A stretch of DNA of 57,229 bases from Thiotrichales bacterium. GTDB lineage: Bacteria; Pseudomonadota; Gammaproteobacteria; Francisellales; CACEW01. The stretch is taken from contig CANJVU010000013.1 in assembly GCA_947478525.1 (NCBI GenBank), positions 1 through 57,229 on the forward strand. Reading direction: 5' to 3'. The notes below the pieces were generated by a model. It was not told the origin of the DNA. It did not search any database and saw only the letters and a list, made by a program, of their open reading frames with translations. Positions 16,338 to 25,616 of the stretch are shown piece by piece. How positions within the stretch are numbered: the first letter of the stretch is position 1; the number at the start of each line of letters is the position of its first letter. A program made the translations under genes and the position numbers.

Positions 16338-17606
16338 ATGACCATTCAATCGATATCCATAAGTAATGTTAAAGAGCTGATAGCGGCGATCAACAACTCC
16401 CGTACTCAACAGATTATGATAAAAAATACCATCACCGATGTGCCATCGCTGCACTTGGCGCCAGGTCAATCTTTGTTGGGTGTTGAAGAAGGCGTAACCC
16501 TACAATTTGCCCAAGGGGTGGATGGAGTATGTATGACCACCGATACCATGTTGGGCGGCATTCGGCTAGAAGTGTCGCCAGACAAGCGCGCAGTGTTTAA
16601 TGATACTCAGCAAGAAAATCTCGGCACACTCTGCATTGAAGAGGTTGTTGCGATTGGTCAGGTGCAAATTTTAGTAAAGGATAAAGTCAAATCAGTCAAC
16701 ATTGAAGTGGATGGTTTAGATATTGTTGCCGCAGATACCCGTGGTCAAACAGACAGACCACAGGCTTATGGTGTTGCGGTGATACAAGGTGCTTTTACGC
16801 TGTGGAATATGCAGAATGATGCCACCGTGGTGGTGAAAGCCAGCCTCTTTGGTTTATCCGCTGGTCGACGCAATGCTCCTGTCATTGGCAGTGGTGTTTT
16901 GGTGAGTGGTCATGGTGATGTGACGGGTGGTTGGGTCAATGTGGATACGCTAGAAACAGAAGCCATATACAGCACCGGTAAAATTCCTGCAGGTACACCC
17001 AATATGATTACCGGTGGTGTTTTTAATGCCTGTGGTTCACGCATTGGCGTGGTCAATAATCGCGGCCCAGTAGAAACTTATGGCGTGAATGATATGGTGT
17101 TGGATAACTGGGGCGTTGTGGATCGCTGGACGGCAGAAGAAAGGCTGACGTCGTATGGCCCCAGTGGCATAGGATTTGTGAACTTTGGTATTTTACAGCA
17201 CTTAACCGTCAAAGCACCGATTGAGACTTTTGGTCAAGGTGCGCGTGGCTTTAACGTCTACGCCGGCAGTGTTGCGCATGCAGAGTTCGATCGTATTACC
17301 ACGCGTGCCGATGGCGCGGTAGGTGTGCAAATCAGCCAACCAATAGGGCGTTTGGTGATTCATCGCGGCATTGAAACTTTTGGTGGAACGGGTGACTCTT
17401 TGGTAAAAGGCGTGGTCACGAAACTGTCCGCCATAGCTTTGAGTGTTAAAGCAGGTGGCTCTATTCGTGAGTTGTTCATTGGCGAGAGTATCACTACGCA
17501 TGGTAAGGATATTGCGCCACTGGAAATACACGGTGCGATCACACGTTTTAAAATAGAAGGCGATATTACTGCAGTTGGTGGTAATTACGATTCAATCTCA
17601 GTATAG
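16338..17606 (+). CDS. Unrecognised protein, probable parallel beta-helix
   Basis: 422 residues, no signal peptide and no membrane segment. I do not recognise the family. The sequence is made of short alternating hydrophobic strands separated by Gly/Asn turns for nearly its whole length: LHLAPGQSLLGVEEGVTLQFAQG near 42-64, then recurring units such as IGVVNNRGPVETYGVNDMVL, IGFVNFGILQHLTVKAPIE and RLVIHRGIETFGGTGDSLV. This pattern, with ETYG/ETFG recurring, is typical of a right-handed parallel beta-helix as in pectate-lyase-like or adhesin passenger proteins. The lack of a signal suggests a cytosolic role or unconventional export. AAAAGG lies upstream of the ATG. It is convergent with mltA and stands alone. 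Confidence 0.5.
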   Translation: MTIQSISISNVKELIAAINNSRTQQIMIKNTITDVPSLHLAPGQSLLGVEEGVTLQFAQGVDGVCMTTDTMLGGIRLEVSPDKRAVFNDTQQENLGTLCIEEVVAIGQVQILVKDKVKSVNIEVDGLDIVAADTRGQTDRPQAYGVAVIQGAFTLWNMQNDATVVVKASLFGLSAGRRNAPVIGSGVLVSGHGDVTGGWVNVDTLETEAIYSTGKIPAGTPNMITGGVFNACGSRIGVVNNRGPVETYGVNDMVLDNWGVVDRWTAEERLTSYGPSGIGFVNFGILQHLTVKAPIETFGQGARGFNVYAGSVAHAEFDRITTRADGAVGVQISQPIGRLVIHRGIETFGGTGDSLVKGVVTKLSAIALSVKAGGSIRELFIGESITTHGKDIAPLEIHGAITRFKIEGDITAVGGNYDSISV

Positions 17607-17628
17607 CAGCGGTAGCGTTGAGTCGAGG

Positions 17629-18822
17629 TTAGTTATGCTGTGGATAGTATTTATCAATGGGTAACCCGATCGGCAGCAGCAACCAATATTGGCCACGTGA
17701 TTGCATGTGGCCAGCGTAGAATATAGCACTTTTTCCAGAACCCCAAAAAACATCGGCGCGAATGGGGCCATTAATTGCGCCCCCTTTGTCCTGAGCAACC
17801 ACTAAGCGTTGCAATGGAGCGCCATGAGAAATTTTACTGCTTTGTTTTTGGGGGTAAAAAGTACTAAGCCAAATGGGCGTGCCAAATAAAATATAATTTG
17901 GATCGATTGCAACCGAGCGCCCGGGTATCAAGGGCACACCTTCGGCACCCAGTGGTGTTTTGGCTTCAATTTTACGGAAAAACACAAAAGAGGGGTCTTG
18001 GTTTAGCACGTTATTGACTTGGCCTGGATGTGCTTCCAGCCAATCTCGGATACTTTGCATTGAGAGTTGTTTTGTAGGAATGGCGCCAATGTCGAGTAAA
18101 TAGCGTCCAATAGAATGATAAGGTTGGCCATTTTGGGCAGTGAAGCCCACGAGCAAATGGTCGTGATGGTTGATGTAAATGCTGCCAGAGCCTTGTATTT
18201 CCATAAAATAACGATCTACTGGGCTATGTACCCATGCAAGGATTTTGGTATTTGGAATAATGCCTTGGGTTAGCTGCGCGCGCGTGGGCGACTGTGCTGT
18301 GTGTGGGAGATTCGTCCATATATAGCTTCTGCTGCCATCAGAATCGCGAACAATCTTTAAGGTATCTGGTTTGGCGTAAATGGGTACAGAATAGTAAGAG
18401 GTGGGCGTCAAGCTGCCTGGAATGGTAGGTTCGTAGTAACCGGTAAATAAGCCATCACTCTTGCCATGGTTGGTTGCTAAATAGGGCGTAAAGTGTGCCT
18501 GGATGAGGTTGCGCATTGCGGGTGCGGTTTTTGGTGTGGGGGTGTTAATAATGGCGTTGCAGCTTGCAATCCAGGTGGGGTCGGTGCGTGGGTCATAAGG
18601 TCTATTGCTGAAATGTAAAATTTTGGCACAAGAACGGTGCAGCGCTTCATAGGCCGCTTGTTGATTGTCTTGAGCCCAGCCCGGTAATTGTTGATAGTTC
18701 GATGGGGTCAACTGTAGAGCATTGGGCGATGTGGCCGTATTATGTGGTGCGACAGAAGTCGTTGCGCAGCCGGTCAGCAGCAGCGCAAACGACAGAGCTC
18801 CAAGTTGCTTTGCCCATTTCAT
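17629..18822 (-). CDS. mltA: Membrane-bound lytic murein transglycosylase A
   Basis: Outer-membrane lipoprotein that cleaves glycan strands with formation of 1,6-anhydroMurNAc, giving the substrates later handled by NagZ and Mpl. 397 residues: lipobox L-T-G-C19; MltA domain (about 125-300) with [15 protein letters not shown] and [12 protein letters not shown]-terminal 3D domain with [23 protein letters not shown] holding the catalytic Asp. Its ATG overlaps the ppa stop by 4 bases, so the two are coupled. Confidence 0.95.
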   Translation of the reverse strand: MKWAKQLGALSFALLLTGCATTSVAPHNTATSPNALQLTPSNYQQLPGWAQDNQQAAYEALHRSCAKILHFSNRPYDPRTDPTWIASCNAIINTPTPKTAPAMRNLIQAHFTPYLATNHGKSDGLFTGYYEPTIPGSLTPTSYYSVPIYAKPDTLKIVRDSDGSRSYIWTNLPHTAQSPTRAQLTQGIIPNTKILAWVHSPVDRYFMEIQGSGSIYINHHDHLLVGFTAQNGQPYHSIGRYLLDIGAIPTKQLSMQSIRDWLEAHPGQVNNVLNQDPSFVFFRKIEAKTPLGAEGVPLIPGRSVAIDPNYILFGTPIWLSTFYPQKQSSKISHGAPLQRLVVAQDKGGAINGPIRADVFWGSGKSAIFYAGHMQSRGQYWLLLPIGLPIDKYYPQHN

Positions 18823-19340
18823 TTTTTTGCCAGGCGATTAACGCCGGCCACGATTTCTTTTTTAGCAGTGGTGGCATCTTCCCAGCCTTCCACTTTAACC
18901 CATTTGCCTTTTTCCAGGTCTTTGTAATGTTCAAAAAAATGTTTAATTTGTTGCAATAATAATGCGGGCAAGTCAGATACTTCTTTAACGTTCTGGTAAA
19001 TGGGGCTGAGCTTATCAACAGGAACGGCCAGAACTTTAGCGTCAACACCGGCTTCATCGGTCATTTTTAACATGCCAATAGGGCGGCAGCGAATCACGCA
19101 ACCATGGCGCAATGGTACTGGAGTGACCACCAATACATCGACTGGGTCGCCATCCTCTGATAACGTGTTGGGCACAAAGCCATAATTAGCAGGGTATTGC
19201 ATTGCTGTTGACATAAAGCGATCGACCACCAACATGTTGGCGTCTTTATCAAATTCATACTTCACCGGCTCGCTAAAAGCCGGAATTTCAATAACAACGT
19301 TAATATCATCGGGAACATTTTTGCCAGCGCTGACTAACAT
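18819..19340 (-). CDS. ppa: Inorganic pyrophosphatase (family I)
   Basis: Hydrolyses pyrophosphate, pulling biosynthetic reactions forward. 173 residues, typical for bacterial family I. The signature [10 protein letters not shown] (62-71) gives the metal-binding Asp residues 63, 65 and 68; [16 protein letters not shown] and [12 protein letters not shown] are also characteristic. AAGGAG precedes the ATG and a promoter is visible at 19376-19403. It is first in a two-gene operon with mltA. Confidence 0.97.
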   Translation of the reverse strand: MLVSAGKNVPDDINVVIEIPAFSEPVKYEFDKDANMLVVDRFMSTAMQYPANYGFVPNTLSEDGDPVDVLVVTPVPLRHGCVIRCRPIGMLKMTDEAGVDAKVLAVPVDKLSPIYQNVKEVSDLPALLLQQIKHFFEHYKDLEKGKWVKVEGWEDATTAKKEIVAGVNRLAKK

Positions 19341-19375
19341 GGAGGACTCCTTGAGTTAATTCTATTTACTAAAGA

Positions 19376-19403
19376 AGTATATCGGGCGCGTGCTGGTTTA
19401 CAA
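19376..19403 (-). promoter_or_regulatory. Promoter of ppa-mltA
   Basis: On the minus strand, TTGTAA (19403-19398) and TATACT (19381-19376) with a 16-base spacer, about 36 bases before the ppa ATG. Confidence 0.5.
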
Positions 19404-19434
19404 GGGGTGTGGGAAAATTTTTTTCATAATCAAT

Positions 19435-19463
19435 TTGCGATCATTGATGACGCAGGGTAGAAT
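19435..19463 (+). promoter_or_regulatory. Candidate promoter of mpl
   Basis: TTGCGA (19435-19440) and TAGAAT (19458-19463) with a 17-base spacer, upstream of the mpl start at 19541. Confidence 0.4.
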
Positions 19464-19540
19464 CAACATGCGGTGTTATTGGTGTTGATCTTTGAAGCAG
19501 TGCGAATTGGATTGTGGTATTTAATGGCAGGGATGATTTC

Positions 19541-20911
19541 ATGAAAAATAAACATATACATATTTTGGGTATTTGCGGCACGTTTATGGGTGGCGTTGCG
19601 GTATTGGCGCGCCAGCTGGGGTATCGAGTGACCGGTTGTGATCAAAACGTCTACCCACCGATGAGTACCTTTTTAGAAAGCCAGGGCATTGAAATTGTGC
19701 AAGGCTACGGTGCTGAGCAACTGGAGTTGAAGCCAGATATTATTGTTGTTGGTAATGCCATGAAACGCGGTATGTCAGTGATTGAAGCAATGTTGAATCG
19801 TGGCTTGCATTACGTTTCCGGTCCACAATGGTTGGCCGATCATGTATTACAAGATAAATGGGTGTTGGCGGTTGCTGGAACACACGGCAAAACCACCACC
19901 AGCAGTTTGTTAACACATATTTTGGATTTTGCCGGATTGAAACCGGGATTTTTGATTGGTGGCATCGCCGAAGATTTTGGTGTGTCCGCACGTATCGGTG
20001 AAACGCCATTTTTTGTGGTGGAAGCCGATGAATATGACAGCGCTTTTTTTGATAAACGTTCCAAGTTTGTGCATTATCACCCACGTACGTTGATCTGTAA
20101 CAATCTGGAATTCGATCATGCTGATATTTTTGATAACGTGGCGGACATTCAAAAACAATTCCATCATGTGATTCGTACCGTGCCAGGCGAAGGCTTGATT
20201 GTGGAAAATAGCACTTCACCCTATTTACAAGAAGCCATCGCTAAAGGCTGTTGGACACCACGCCAATCGTTTGCGGGCGAGAGCAGTGACTGGACGTGTC
20301 GTTTGCTTAAATCCGATGGCAGTGCATTTGAAGTCTACTTCCAAAATAAACTACAAGGCACGGCACAGTGGCAAACCTTGGGTCTGCATAATGTGCACAA
20401 TGCTTTGGCGGCAATTGCTGCAGCGCATCATGCTGGCGTGTCGGTCGATGTGGCGTTGGAAGCGATTCATACTTTCAAAGGTGTTAAGCGTCGTCTGGAA
20501 TTGCGTGGCGAAGTGAAGGGAGTGAAAGTCTATGACGATTTTGCGCACCATCCCACCGCGATTAAAGTGACGCTGCAAGGCATTCGTGATCGCGTCAGCA
20601 GCGAAGGCGGGCGTTTGATTGCCGTGCTGGAGCCACGTTCCAACACCATGCGCATGGGCGTGTTTGGCACCCAGTTGCGGGATGCGTTGCAAATTGCAGA
20701 TCATATCGCGTTGTTCGAACCTGTGGGACTTAATTGGAATACCGCGGATATGATGAAAGGCAGCATCAAGCCATTTGAAATTTCTGCAACGTTAGAGGAG
20801 TTGGTTGCTAAAGTTCAGCAATACGCTAAACCCGGCGATTATGTGGTGGTGATGAGCAATGGCGGGTTTGGTGGCGTGCATCAGAAGTTGTTGGATGCGT
20901 TGCGGCAGTAG
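19541..20911 (+). CDS. mpl: Murein peptide ligase Mpl
   Basis: Attaches recycled L-Ala-D-Glu-meso-DAP tripeptide to UDP-MurNAc in the cytoplasm. 456 residues from ATG 19541, which has AGGGA 7 bases ahead; an in-frame ATG at 19514 has none. Mur-ligase order: N-terminal nucleotide domain HIHILGICGTFMGG, the ATP loop VAGTHGKTTTSSLL, the central acidic VVEADEYDSAFF, LEFDHADIFD, and the C-terminal KVYDDFAHHPTAIKVTL. The Mpl-type HHP and C-terminal MSNGGFGGVHQKLL distinguish it from MurC. Together with mltA and nagZ it shows an active recycling pathway. Confidence 0.95.
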   Translation: MKNKHIHILGICGTFMGGVAVLARQLGYRVTGCDQNVYPPMSTFLESQGIEIVQGYGAEQLELKPDIIVVGNAMKRGMSVIEAMLNRGLHYVSGPQWLADHVLQDKWVLAVAGTHGKTTTSSLLTHILDFAGLKPGFLIGGIAEDFGVSARIGETPFFVVEADEYDSAFFDKRSKFVHYHPRTLICNNLEFDHADIFDNVADIQKQFHHVIRTVPGEGLIVENSTSPYLQEAIAKGCWTPRQSFAGESSDWTCRLLKSDGSAFEVYFQNKLQGTAQWQTLGLHNVHNALAAIAAAHHAGVSVDVALEAIHTFKGVKRRLELRGEVKGVKVYDDFAHHPTAIKVTLQGIRDRVSSEGGRLIAVLEPRSNTMRMGVFGTQLRDALQIADHIALFEPVGLNWNTADMMKGSIKPFEISATLEELVAKVQQYAKPGDYVVVMSNGGFGGVHQKLLDALRQ

Positions 20912-20917
20912 GTGGTA

Positions 20918-20968
20918 TTGACTTTATATAATATGTTTCATATAATGCATTTCATATCATATGAAATG
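20918..20968 (+). promoter_or_regulatory. Strong promoter with palindromic operator candidate
   Basis: TTGACT (20918-20923), a 17-base spacer, TATAAT (20941-20946). Immediately after the -10 box lies a perfect inverted repeat, CATTTCATAT, C, ATATGAAATG (20948-20968). A further half-site TTTCATAT (20936-20943) overlaps the -10 box. A protein bound here would block polymerase, so the ATPase gene downstream is probably repressed. Confidence 0.65.
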
Positions 20969-20976
20969 AGAAAGGT

Positions 20977-22119
20977 ATGAAAGATTATTTCCCTGCACGC
21001 TTAGCCACGGGTAACCGTTTTTGCAATCGAGTGCGTGAGCAAGCGTTGTTGAAACATAACATCGAACTCGGGCGTCACATGGTATTGGTTTCACCTCGGC
21101 GCTATGGTAAATCCTCATTGGTGCATAAAGTTGTTGGCGATTTAAAAATGCCGGCGGCTTATATTGATTTTTTTATGGCGCATGATGATAAGGCAGTTAC
21201 TTCACGTATTCTACAGGGTGTCGGTACGGTGCTTTCCCAGATTATTCCAGTGACACACAAAACCTTGCAAACGCTAGAAAAAACATTTTCGCGCCTGAAA
21301 CTGTCTATTACCGTTCATGGTGTAGAGTTTTCAGCTGCCTATGGTCAGAAAGAATTTGATGCGGTTGCTGAAATTCATGATGCTTTAAAAGGATTGGCGG
21401 CTATTGCTGCCAAAGCGGAAAAGCGAGCCGTTATTTTTATGGATGAATTTCAAGATATCATTAACGCCGAGCATTCGCAGGAGATTCAAGGTGCATTGCG
21501 CAGTATTGCTCAGGCGCATGACAGCATTGTGTTTGTTTTTTCAGGGAGCTCGCGGCACTTGTTGTTGGATATTTTTGATGATCGCAAAAAGCCATTTTAC
21601 ATGTTATGCGATAAACTCGAGTTGGAGCGCATGACTTCCGAGCATTATTTTTCCTATGTGCAAAAAGCAGCAAAAGAAAAATGGGGAAAACCCATCCATG
21701 ATATAACTTATGCAGAGTTTATCCGGTTGACGGAATTGCATCCATTTTATGTGAATTTACTGGGAAATCAGCTATGCAGAAGTGAAAAATTCCCCAATGC
21801 GGCTGCTGTATTACAAGCATGGCAAGAGTGTTTGGAAATGGAGCGTAGACGATTGGTTGCTGAAGTAGAACATTTGGCATTGAACCAACAAAAGGTAATG
21901 AAGTTTCTGGCTCAACATCCAGTAACAGAGGCAATGTCGCAGGCGGTGCTTGGCCAGATTAGCTTATCCAGTGCCAGCATGAAGCAGTGTCTAACCGCTT
22001 TGTTGCAACGCGATTTAATTTATCAAGTGGCTTTTGAAGATCCCTTATTGCCATTGGTTAAGAAAGGTCAGTATCGAGTATTAGATCCATTGCTGGCGTT
22101 TTCGTTGAATCAATATTAA
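20977..22119 (+). CDS. P-loop ATPase of the archaeal-ATPase (STAND-like) family
   Basis: 380 residues. N-terminal P-loop domain: Walker A SPRRYGKSS (39-47), Walker B AVIFMDEFQDI with D156-E157, and a sensor-like VFVFSGSSRHLLLDIF. The C-terminal part (about 270-380) looks like winged-helix DNA-binding (VMKFLAQHPV...ALLQRDLIYQV...YRVLDPLLAFSL). Family members (PF01637-like) are common in archaea and scattered in bacteria, often near mobile elements or paired with a nuclease-like C-terminal domain (DUF234); that domain is absent here, but a fragment of one lies at 37707. AGAAAGG precedes the ATG. Flanked on its 3' side by a palindromic repeat. Role unknown. Confidence 0.7.
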   Translation: MKDYFPARLATGNRFCNRVREQALLKHNIELGRHMVLVSPRRYGKSSLVHKVVGDLKMPAAYIDFFMAHDDKAVTSRILQGVGTVLSQIIPVTHKTLQTLEKTFSRLKLSITVHGVEFSAAYGQKEFDAVAEIHDALKGLAAIAAKAEKRAVIFMDEFQDIINAEHSQEIQGALRSIAQAHDSIVFVFSGSSRHLLLDIFDDRKKPFYMLCDKLELERMTSEHYFSYVQKAAKEKWGKPIHDITYAEFIRLTELHPFYVNLLGNQLCRSEKFPNAAAVLQAWQECLEMERRRLVAEVEHLALNQQKVMKFLAQHPVTEAMSQAVLGQISLSSASMKQCLTALLQRDLIYQVAFEDPLLPLVKKGQYRVLDPLLAFSLNQY

Positions 22120-22126
22120 GGCAAGT

Positions 22127-22161
22127 GGTGGATTACGCGCTGACGCGCTAATCCACCCTAC
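22127..22161 (+). repeat. REP-like palindromic element, copy 2
   Basis: GGTGGATTA, C, GCGC, TGAC, GCGC, TAATCCACC, then CTAC. Same outer arms as copy 1 (10291-10324) with the inner stem changed on both sides, so pairing is kept. Lies between the convergent ATPase and oxidoreductase genes, two bases from the latter's stop. Confidence 0.75.
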
Positions 22162-22162
22162 A

Positions 22163-23152
22163 TTATCTTTTCTCAAACGCAAACGCGTCAGAATACATCT
22201 GGCTTAACGGCATGCCTTTTTCGACAAAAGTATCACGTGCGGCGTAGCTCATGGGGAAAGGTCCGGCGAGATAAACAACGTGCTGCGAGAGGGTGGTGAA
22301 ATCTTCACAAACCGCTTGATGAACCAAGCCAGTACGCCCCGTCCATTCTGATATTGGCTCTGAAATCACCGGAATATAATGCAGTTGTTCGATTTGCGAT
22401 GCCCAGGCTTTAAGCTGTGCGTCTTCGTATAAAAATTTCGGATCTCGCACGCCCCAATATAAATAGATGGGTTGGGTAAAGCCTTGCTGTATTAACGCTT
22501 GTAACATTGATTTGATCGGTGCATAGCCGCTGCCGCCGGCGATAAAAATCACGGGTAATCCGGTCGGGTGCCAGAATGCTTTTCCCAGAGGGCCACGTAA
22601 AGTAATGGTTTGGCCTAATTGACACAGTTCCAGAATGCGATCGGCGGTTTCATGATTGGCGTTGGTTTGAATGTGCAGTTCGATAAAGTCATCACTTGGG
22701 GTGGATGCAATCGACAACGGATAGCGTTTGTCTTGATCCAGCAATTCGATATATTGACCGGGAAGGTAGGGCATTTTGGATTCAACGGGTTTTAGCCGTA
22801 AGCGGGTTAAATAATCACGGACTGGCTCATGGCCAATGACTTGGTGGGGGTGTTGCTTGGCGCGATAAACTGGTGGGATATCGGGATGATCAATGGTGAT
22901 GTCGGTTTCGGCATGGCCAACGCAAAACAGAGCTTCGTGGTCATCATTGTCTGGGTCTATACCGTGAATTTCACGGCCTCGATAAGTCACATTGCCTTGA
23001 TAGACCTTACCTTTGCAAGTACTGCAAATGCCCGATTCACAACTCGAGGGAATGTCGATGCCATGACGTTGCGCCGCTTCTAAAATGGTTTCGTTGTCTT
23101 CAATCGGAAACTGGCAATTGGGGTGTGAGTAAACGGTAATGTAACGTGGCAT
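22163..23152 (-). CDS. 2Fe-2S ferredoxin/FAD/NAD reductase (AscD/E3-like)
   Basis: 329 residues from ATG 23152; a TTG at 23209 would add 19 residues of no family likeness. N-terminal plant-type ferredoxin with ligands C38, C43, C46 and C77 (SCESGICSTC, then LFCVG). Middle FAD domain with YPLSIASTP; C-terminal NAD domain with VIFIAGGSGYAPIKSML and YLYWGVRDPKFLY. The architecture matches CDP-6-deoxy-L-threo-D-glycero-4-hexulose-3-dehydrase reductase (AscD/RfbI) and oxygenase reductases. No sugar-biosynthesis partners are near, so the electron acceptor is unknown; UbiB-pathway or lipid hydroxylases are possible. Confidence 0.8.
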   Translation of the reverse strand: MPRYITVYSHPNCQFPIEDNETILEAAQRHGIDIPSSCESGICSTCKGKVYQGNVTYRGREIHGIDPDNDDHEALFCVGHAETDITIDHPDIPPVYRAKQHPHQVIGHEPVRDYLTRLRLKPVESKMPYLPGQYIELLDQDKRYPLSIASTPSDDFIELHIQTNANHETADRILELCQLGQTITLRGPLGKAFWHPTGLPVIFIAGGSGYAPIKSMLQALIQQGFTQPIYLYWGVRDPKFLYEDAQLKAWASQIEQLHYIPVISEPISEWTGRTGLVHQAVCEDFTTLSQHVVYLAGPFPMSYAARDTFVEKGMPLSQMYSDAFAFEKR

Positions 23153-23223
23153 GGATGGACTTTTGTTTGATAACGGAGTGGTCTGTGGTAATCTTACTTG
23201 GAAATTCAACAGAAGGAAAGGGT

Positions 23224-23976
23224 ATGAAGCTATTTAATCGCTTATTATTCAGCGTCTCTCTGGGTGTTGCTGTGCCAACCGTAGCGATGGCACAGTGTCC
23301 ATTTTCGGATTATCAGGCGATATACAATCTTACCGCGGGCAGCGCCTCTGGTACGGTAGAGCAGGCATTGAAATTAAACAGTCAAAACCAGTATCAGATT
23401 GCGTCGGTAACCGTTGTCAAATTTATGTTTTTTAGCGATCAATTCACACAAAATGCACAAGGGAAATTTAAAGCGAGTTATTTTCATCCCAGTGCTTATG
23501 ATGTCGTTGATACCAAGAAAAATCAGCCTTGGGTCGTGTTTTTTAAACCGATGCAAGGTACGTTGGTTTATCTGAATAAAAAGCAAAATTTCCCTTTGCC
23601 AACCTTGGCACAAGATAATTTGAGTTATCAATTGCAGTTGCGTTTGGACTTACTGAATGGCCAAACTACTTTTAGTTATCCAGTGGTATATGGTGATGCC
23701 AATAAGCAAGCAGTCGTAGGCAATTATGTATTTACAGTGGTGGGTAACAATGTGCCAGTAAATACCGACCTGGGGCAATTGCAAACGATTGAGCTGCAAC
23801 GGCAAGATCCACAAACCAAGATTACCACATTATTTTGGTTTGCACCTAAGTTGAATGATCTGATGGTGCGCAATGAGGTGCTTGATGCCAATGGTGAAGT
23901 CACTTCTAATGCAGTGATTCATCAATACACACCGGGTAATTCAGCCTACTGTATCCCGCTAAATATAAGGAGTTAA
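23224..23976 (+). CDS. Periplasmic DUF3108-type protein
   Basis: 250 residues from ATG 23224, which has GGAAAGGG just upstream; longer in-frame starts run into the divergent gene. Signal peptide 1-25 (MKLFNRLLFSVSLGVAVPTV, cut after AMA). The mature part is all-beta: YQAIYNLTAGSASGTVEQAL, VVFFKPMQGTLVYLNK, LGQLQTIELQRQDPQTK, TLFWFAPKLNDLMVR. That is the DUF3108 pattern, a lipoprotein-carrier-like half barrel of unknown role. First of three or four genes on this strand, with an AAGGAG ribosome-binding site for the next gene inside its end. Confidence 0.75.
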   Translation: MKLFNRLLFSVSLGVAVPTVAMAQCPFSDYQAIYNLTAGSASGTVEQALKLNSQNQYQIASVTVVKFMFFSDQFTQNAQGKFKASYFHPSAYDVVDTKKNQPWVVFFKPMQGTLVYLNKKQNFPLPTLAQDNLSYQLQLRLDLLNGQTTFSYPVVYGDANKQAVVGNYVFTVVGNNVPVNTDLGQLQTIELQRQDPQTKITTLFWFAPKLNDLMVRNEVLDANGEVTSNAVIHQYTPGNSAYCIPLNIRS

Positions 23977-23977
23977 T

Positions 23978-24595
23978 ATGGCGACAACACAGACTCAACT
24001 TCCCCATGAGGTTCCCATGTGGGAAACGCGACCTTCGATTTTTTTATACGCGGGGACTTATATTGTTTTGGTGATTTTGATTTATATGGCCATTAAATTG
24101 GCCTATGCATTGAATTCCAATCCCATAGCGCTTTTACTTTACAGTCAATGGAATCGACCCTGGGCCGCTTGGAGTATCAATGACTGGCCCTTATTGGCAG
24201 TGGCAGGGTGTTTTATCGTGGTCATTATTTCGCTGCTTCACGGCTTAAGTAAGCTTGGGCGATGCTTATTTACGCGCTATATGGTGGTCAATGAGCAGCT
24301 GGTAGTGCGTAAGTTTATTGGCTTAGGTGTGGTTGAATACCGTATCGAAATGTATCGGATTGTTGATTTTATGCAGGTGCAAATGGCCAGTGGTGGTTTG
24401 TTTGGTTTTGCCACCATTAATTTGCGCAGTACTGATGCCAACAATCCCAGCATTGCTTTAGTTGGAGTGCGTCAAGGCAGCCGAATTATCGAGATCTTGC
24501 GTAACGAAACCGAGCGTTGTCGTCAGAAAAAAGGCATTCAAGAGTTTGTGTCGCCACAAATGTTAAATAATCAACCGCCCGGGCGGTCTAGGTAG
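23978..24595 (+). CDS. Membrane protein with bacterial PH domain
   Basis: 205 residues. Two hydrophobic helices (FLYAGTYIVLVILIYMAIKL, about 23-42; LLAVAGCFIVVIISLL, about 72-88) followed by a YdbS/YdbT-type PH domain (PF03703), visible as TRYMVVNEQLVVRKFIGLGVVEYRIEMYRIVDFMQVQ and FGFATINLRST. Such proteins sit in the inner membrane with the PH domain in the cytoplasm; function unclear. Starts 1 base after the DUF3108 stop and ends directly at the sohB start region. Confidence 0.7.
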   Translation: MATTQTQLPHEVPMWETRPSIFLYAGTYIVLVILIYMAIKLAYALNSNPIALLLYSQWNRPWAAWSINDWPLLAVAGCFIVVIISLLHGLSKLGRCLFTRYMVVNEQLVVRKFIGLGVVEYRIEMYRIVDFMQVQMASGGLFGFATINLRSTDANNPSIALVGVRQGSRIIEILRNETERCRQKKGIQEFVSPQMLNNQPPGRSR

Positions 24596-24604
24596 GTGAG
24601 TATT

Positions 24605-25594
24605 ATGTTGTCGTATGTTGCACATTATGTATTGTTTTTATTAGAAACCATCACGCTGGTCGCTGCTATTTTAGCGGTAGTTATTGGTGTGGCTGCACTG
24701 AAACAGAAAGGAAAGTTGCGCACCAAAGAAGGGTTTTTAACCATCAAATCACTTGAACAGCGTTATCAGCAAGTAAAGTTGGATATGCTGCAATCGGTGG
24801 CCACTAAAAAAGAAATGAAAGCAGCGCTCAAAACAATTAAAAAAGCCGATAAAACCAAATCAGAGGTGCGTAAGCGTATTTATGTGATTGACTTCAAGGG
24901 CGATATTCAGGCCTCTGCGGTGTCAGCGTTGCGCGAAGAAATTACTGCTATTTTGCAGGTGGTCAGTAAACAAGACGAAGTGTTGGTTAAGCTGGAAAGT
25001 CCGGGCGGTGTGGTTCATGGTTACGGCTTGGCTGCATCACAACTAGATCGTATTCGCAGTCGTTGTATTCCGTTGACGGTTGCTGTCGATAAAGTTGCAG
25101 CCAGTGGTGGTTATATGATGGCCTGTGTGGCGGACAAAATTTTGGCGGCTCCCTTTGCCATTGTAGGGTCGATTGGTGTGTTGGCGCAGATTCCCAATTT
25201 CCATCGCTGGTTGCAGAAACATGAAGTGGATTTTGAACAATTGACCGCGGGAGATTACAAGCGTACCTTGTCGCTGTTCGGTAAAAACACTGAACAAGGT
25301 CGAGAAAAATTCCAGCATGAACTTGAGCAAACTCACACATTATTTAAAGACTTTATCCAACATCATCGGGCGCAGGTGGATTTAGCGCAGGTGGCTACGG
25401 GTGAACATTGGTTTGGGCAGCAGGCTTTGGCGTTACAGTTGGTTGATGAGCTGCTCACCAGTGATGATTATTTATTGCAGGCATATCAAGAGGGTTGCGC
25501 TATTTTTGAAGTGCGCTATCATAATAAGACCTCTTTGACAGAACGGATGAGGCAGACAATAAAGGCGGCATTACTGTATCATCCTCTCTCTTAA
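24605..25594 (+). CDS. sohB: Inner-membrane peptidase SohB (S49)
   Basis: Signal-peptide-peptidase-like serine protease of family S49. About 329 residues from ATG 24605; a GTG at 24596 is also possible, but AGGTGAG fits the ATG better. N-terminal helix (about 5-27), a basic linker, then the protease core: IYVIDFKGDI, LVKLESPGGVVHGYG, DKVAASGGYMMACVADKI with the catalytic Ser in ASGG, and PFAIVGSIGVLAQIPN. The downstream Lys of the Ser/Lys dyad is expected in the YKRTLSLFGKNTEQG region. Normal length for SohB. Confidence 0.92.
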   Translation: MLSYVAHYVLFLLETITLVAAILAVVIGVAALKQKGKLRTKEGFLTIKSLEQRYQQVKLDMLQSVATKKEMKAALKTIKKADKTKSEVRKRIYVIDFKGDIQASAVSALREEITAILQVVSKQDEVLVKLESPGGVVHGYGLAASQLDRIRSRCIPLTVAVDKVAASGGYMMACVADKILAAPFAIVGSIGVLAQIPNFHRWLQKHEVDFEQLTAGDYKRTLSLFGKNTEQGREKFQHELEQTHTLFKDFIQHHRAQVDLAQVATGEHWFGQQALALQLVDELLTSDDYLLQAYQEGCAIFEVRYHNKTSLTERMRQTIKAALLYHPLS

Positions 25595-25616
25595 CGTGCG
25601 GTATTAAAGGATTGTT

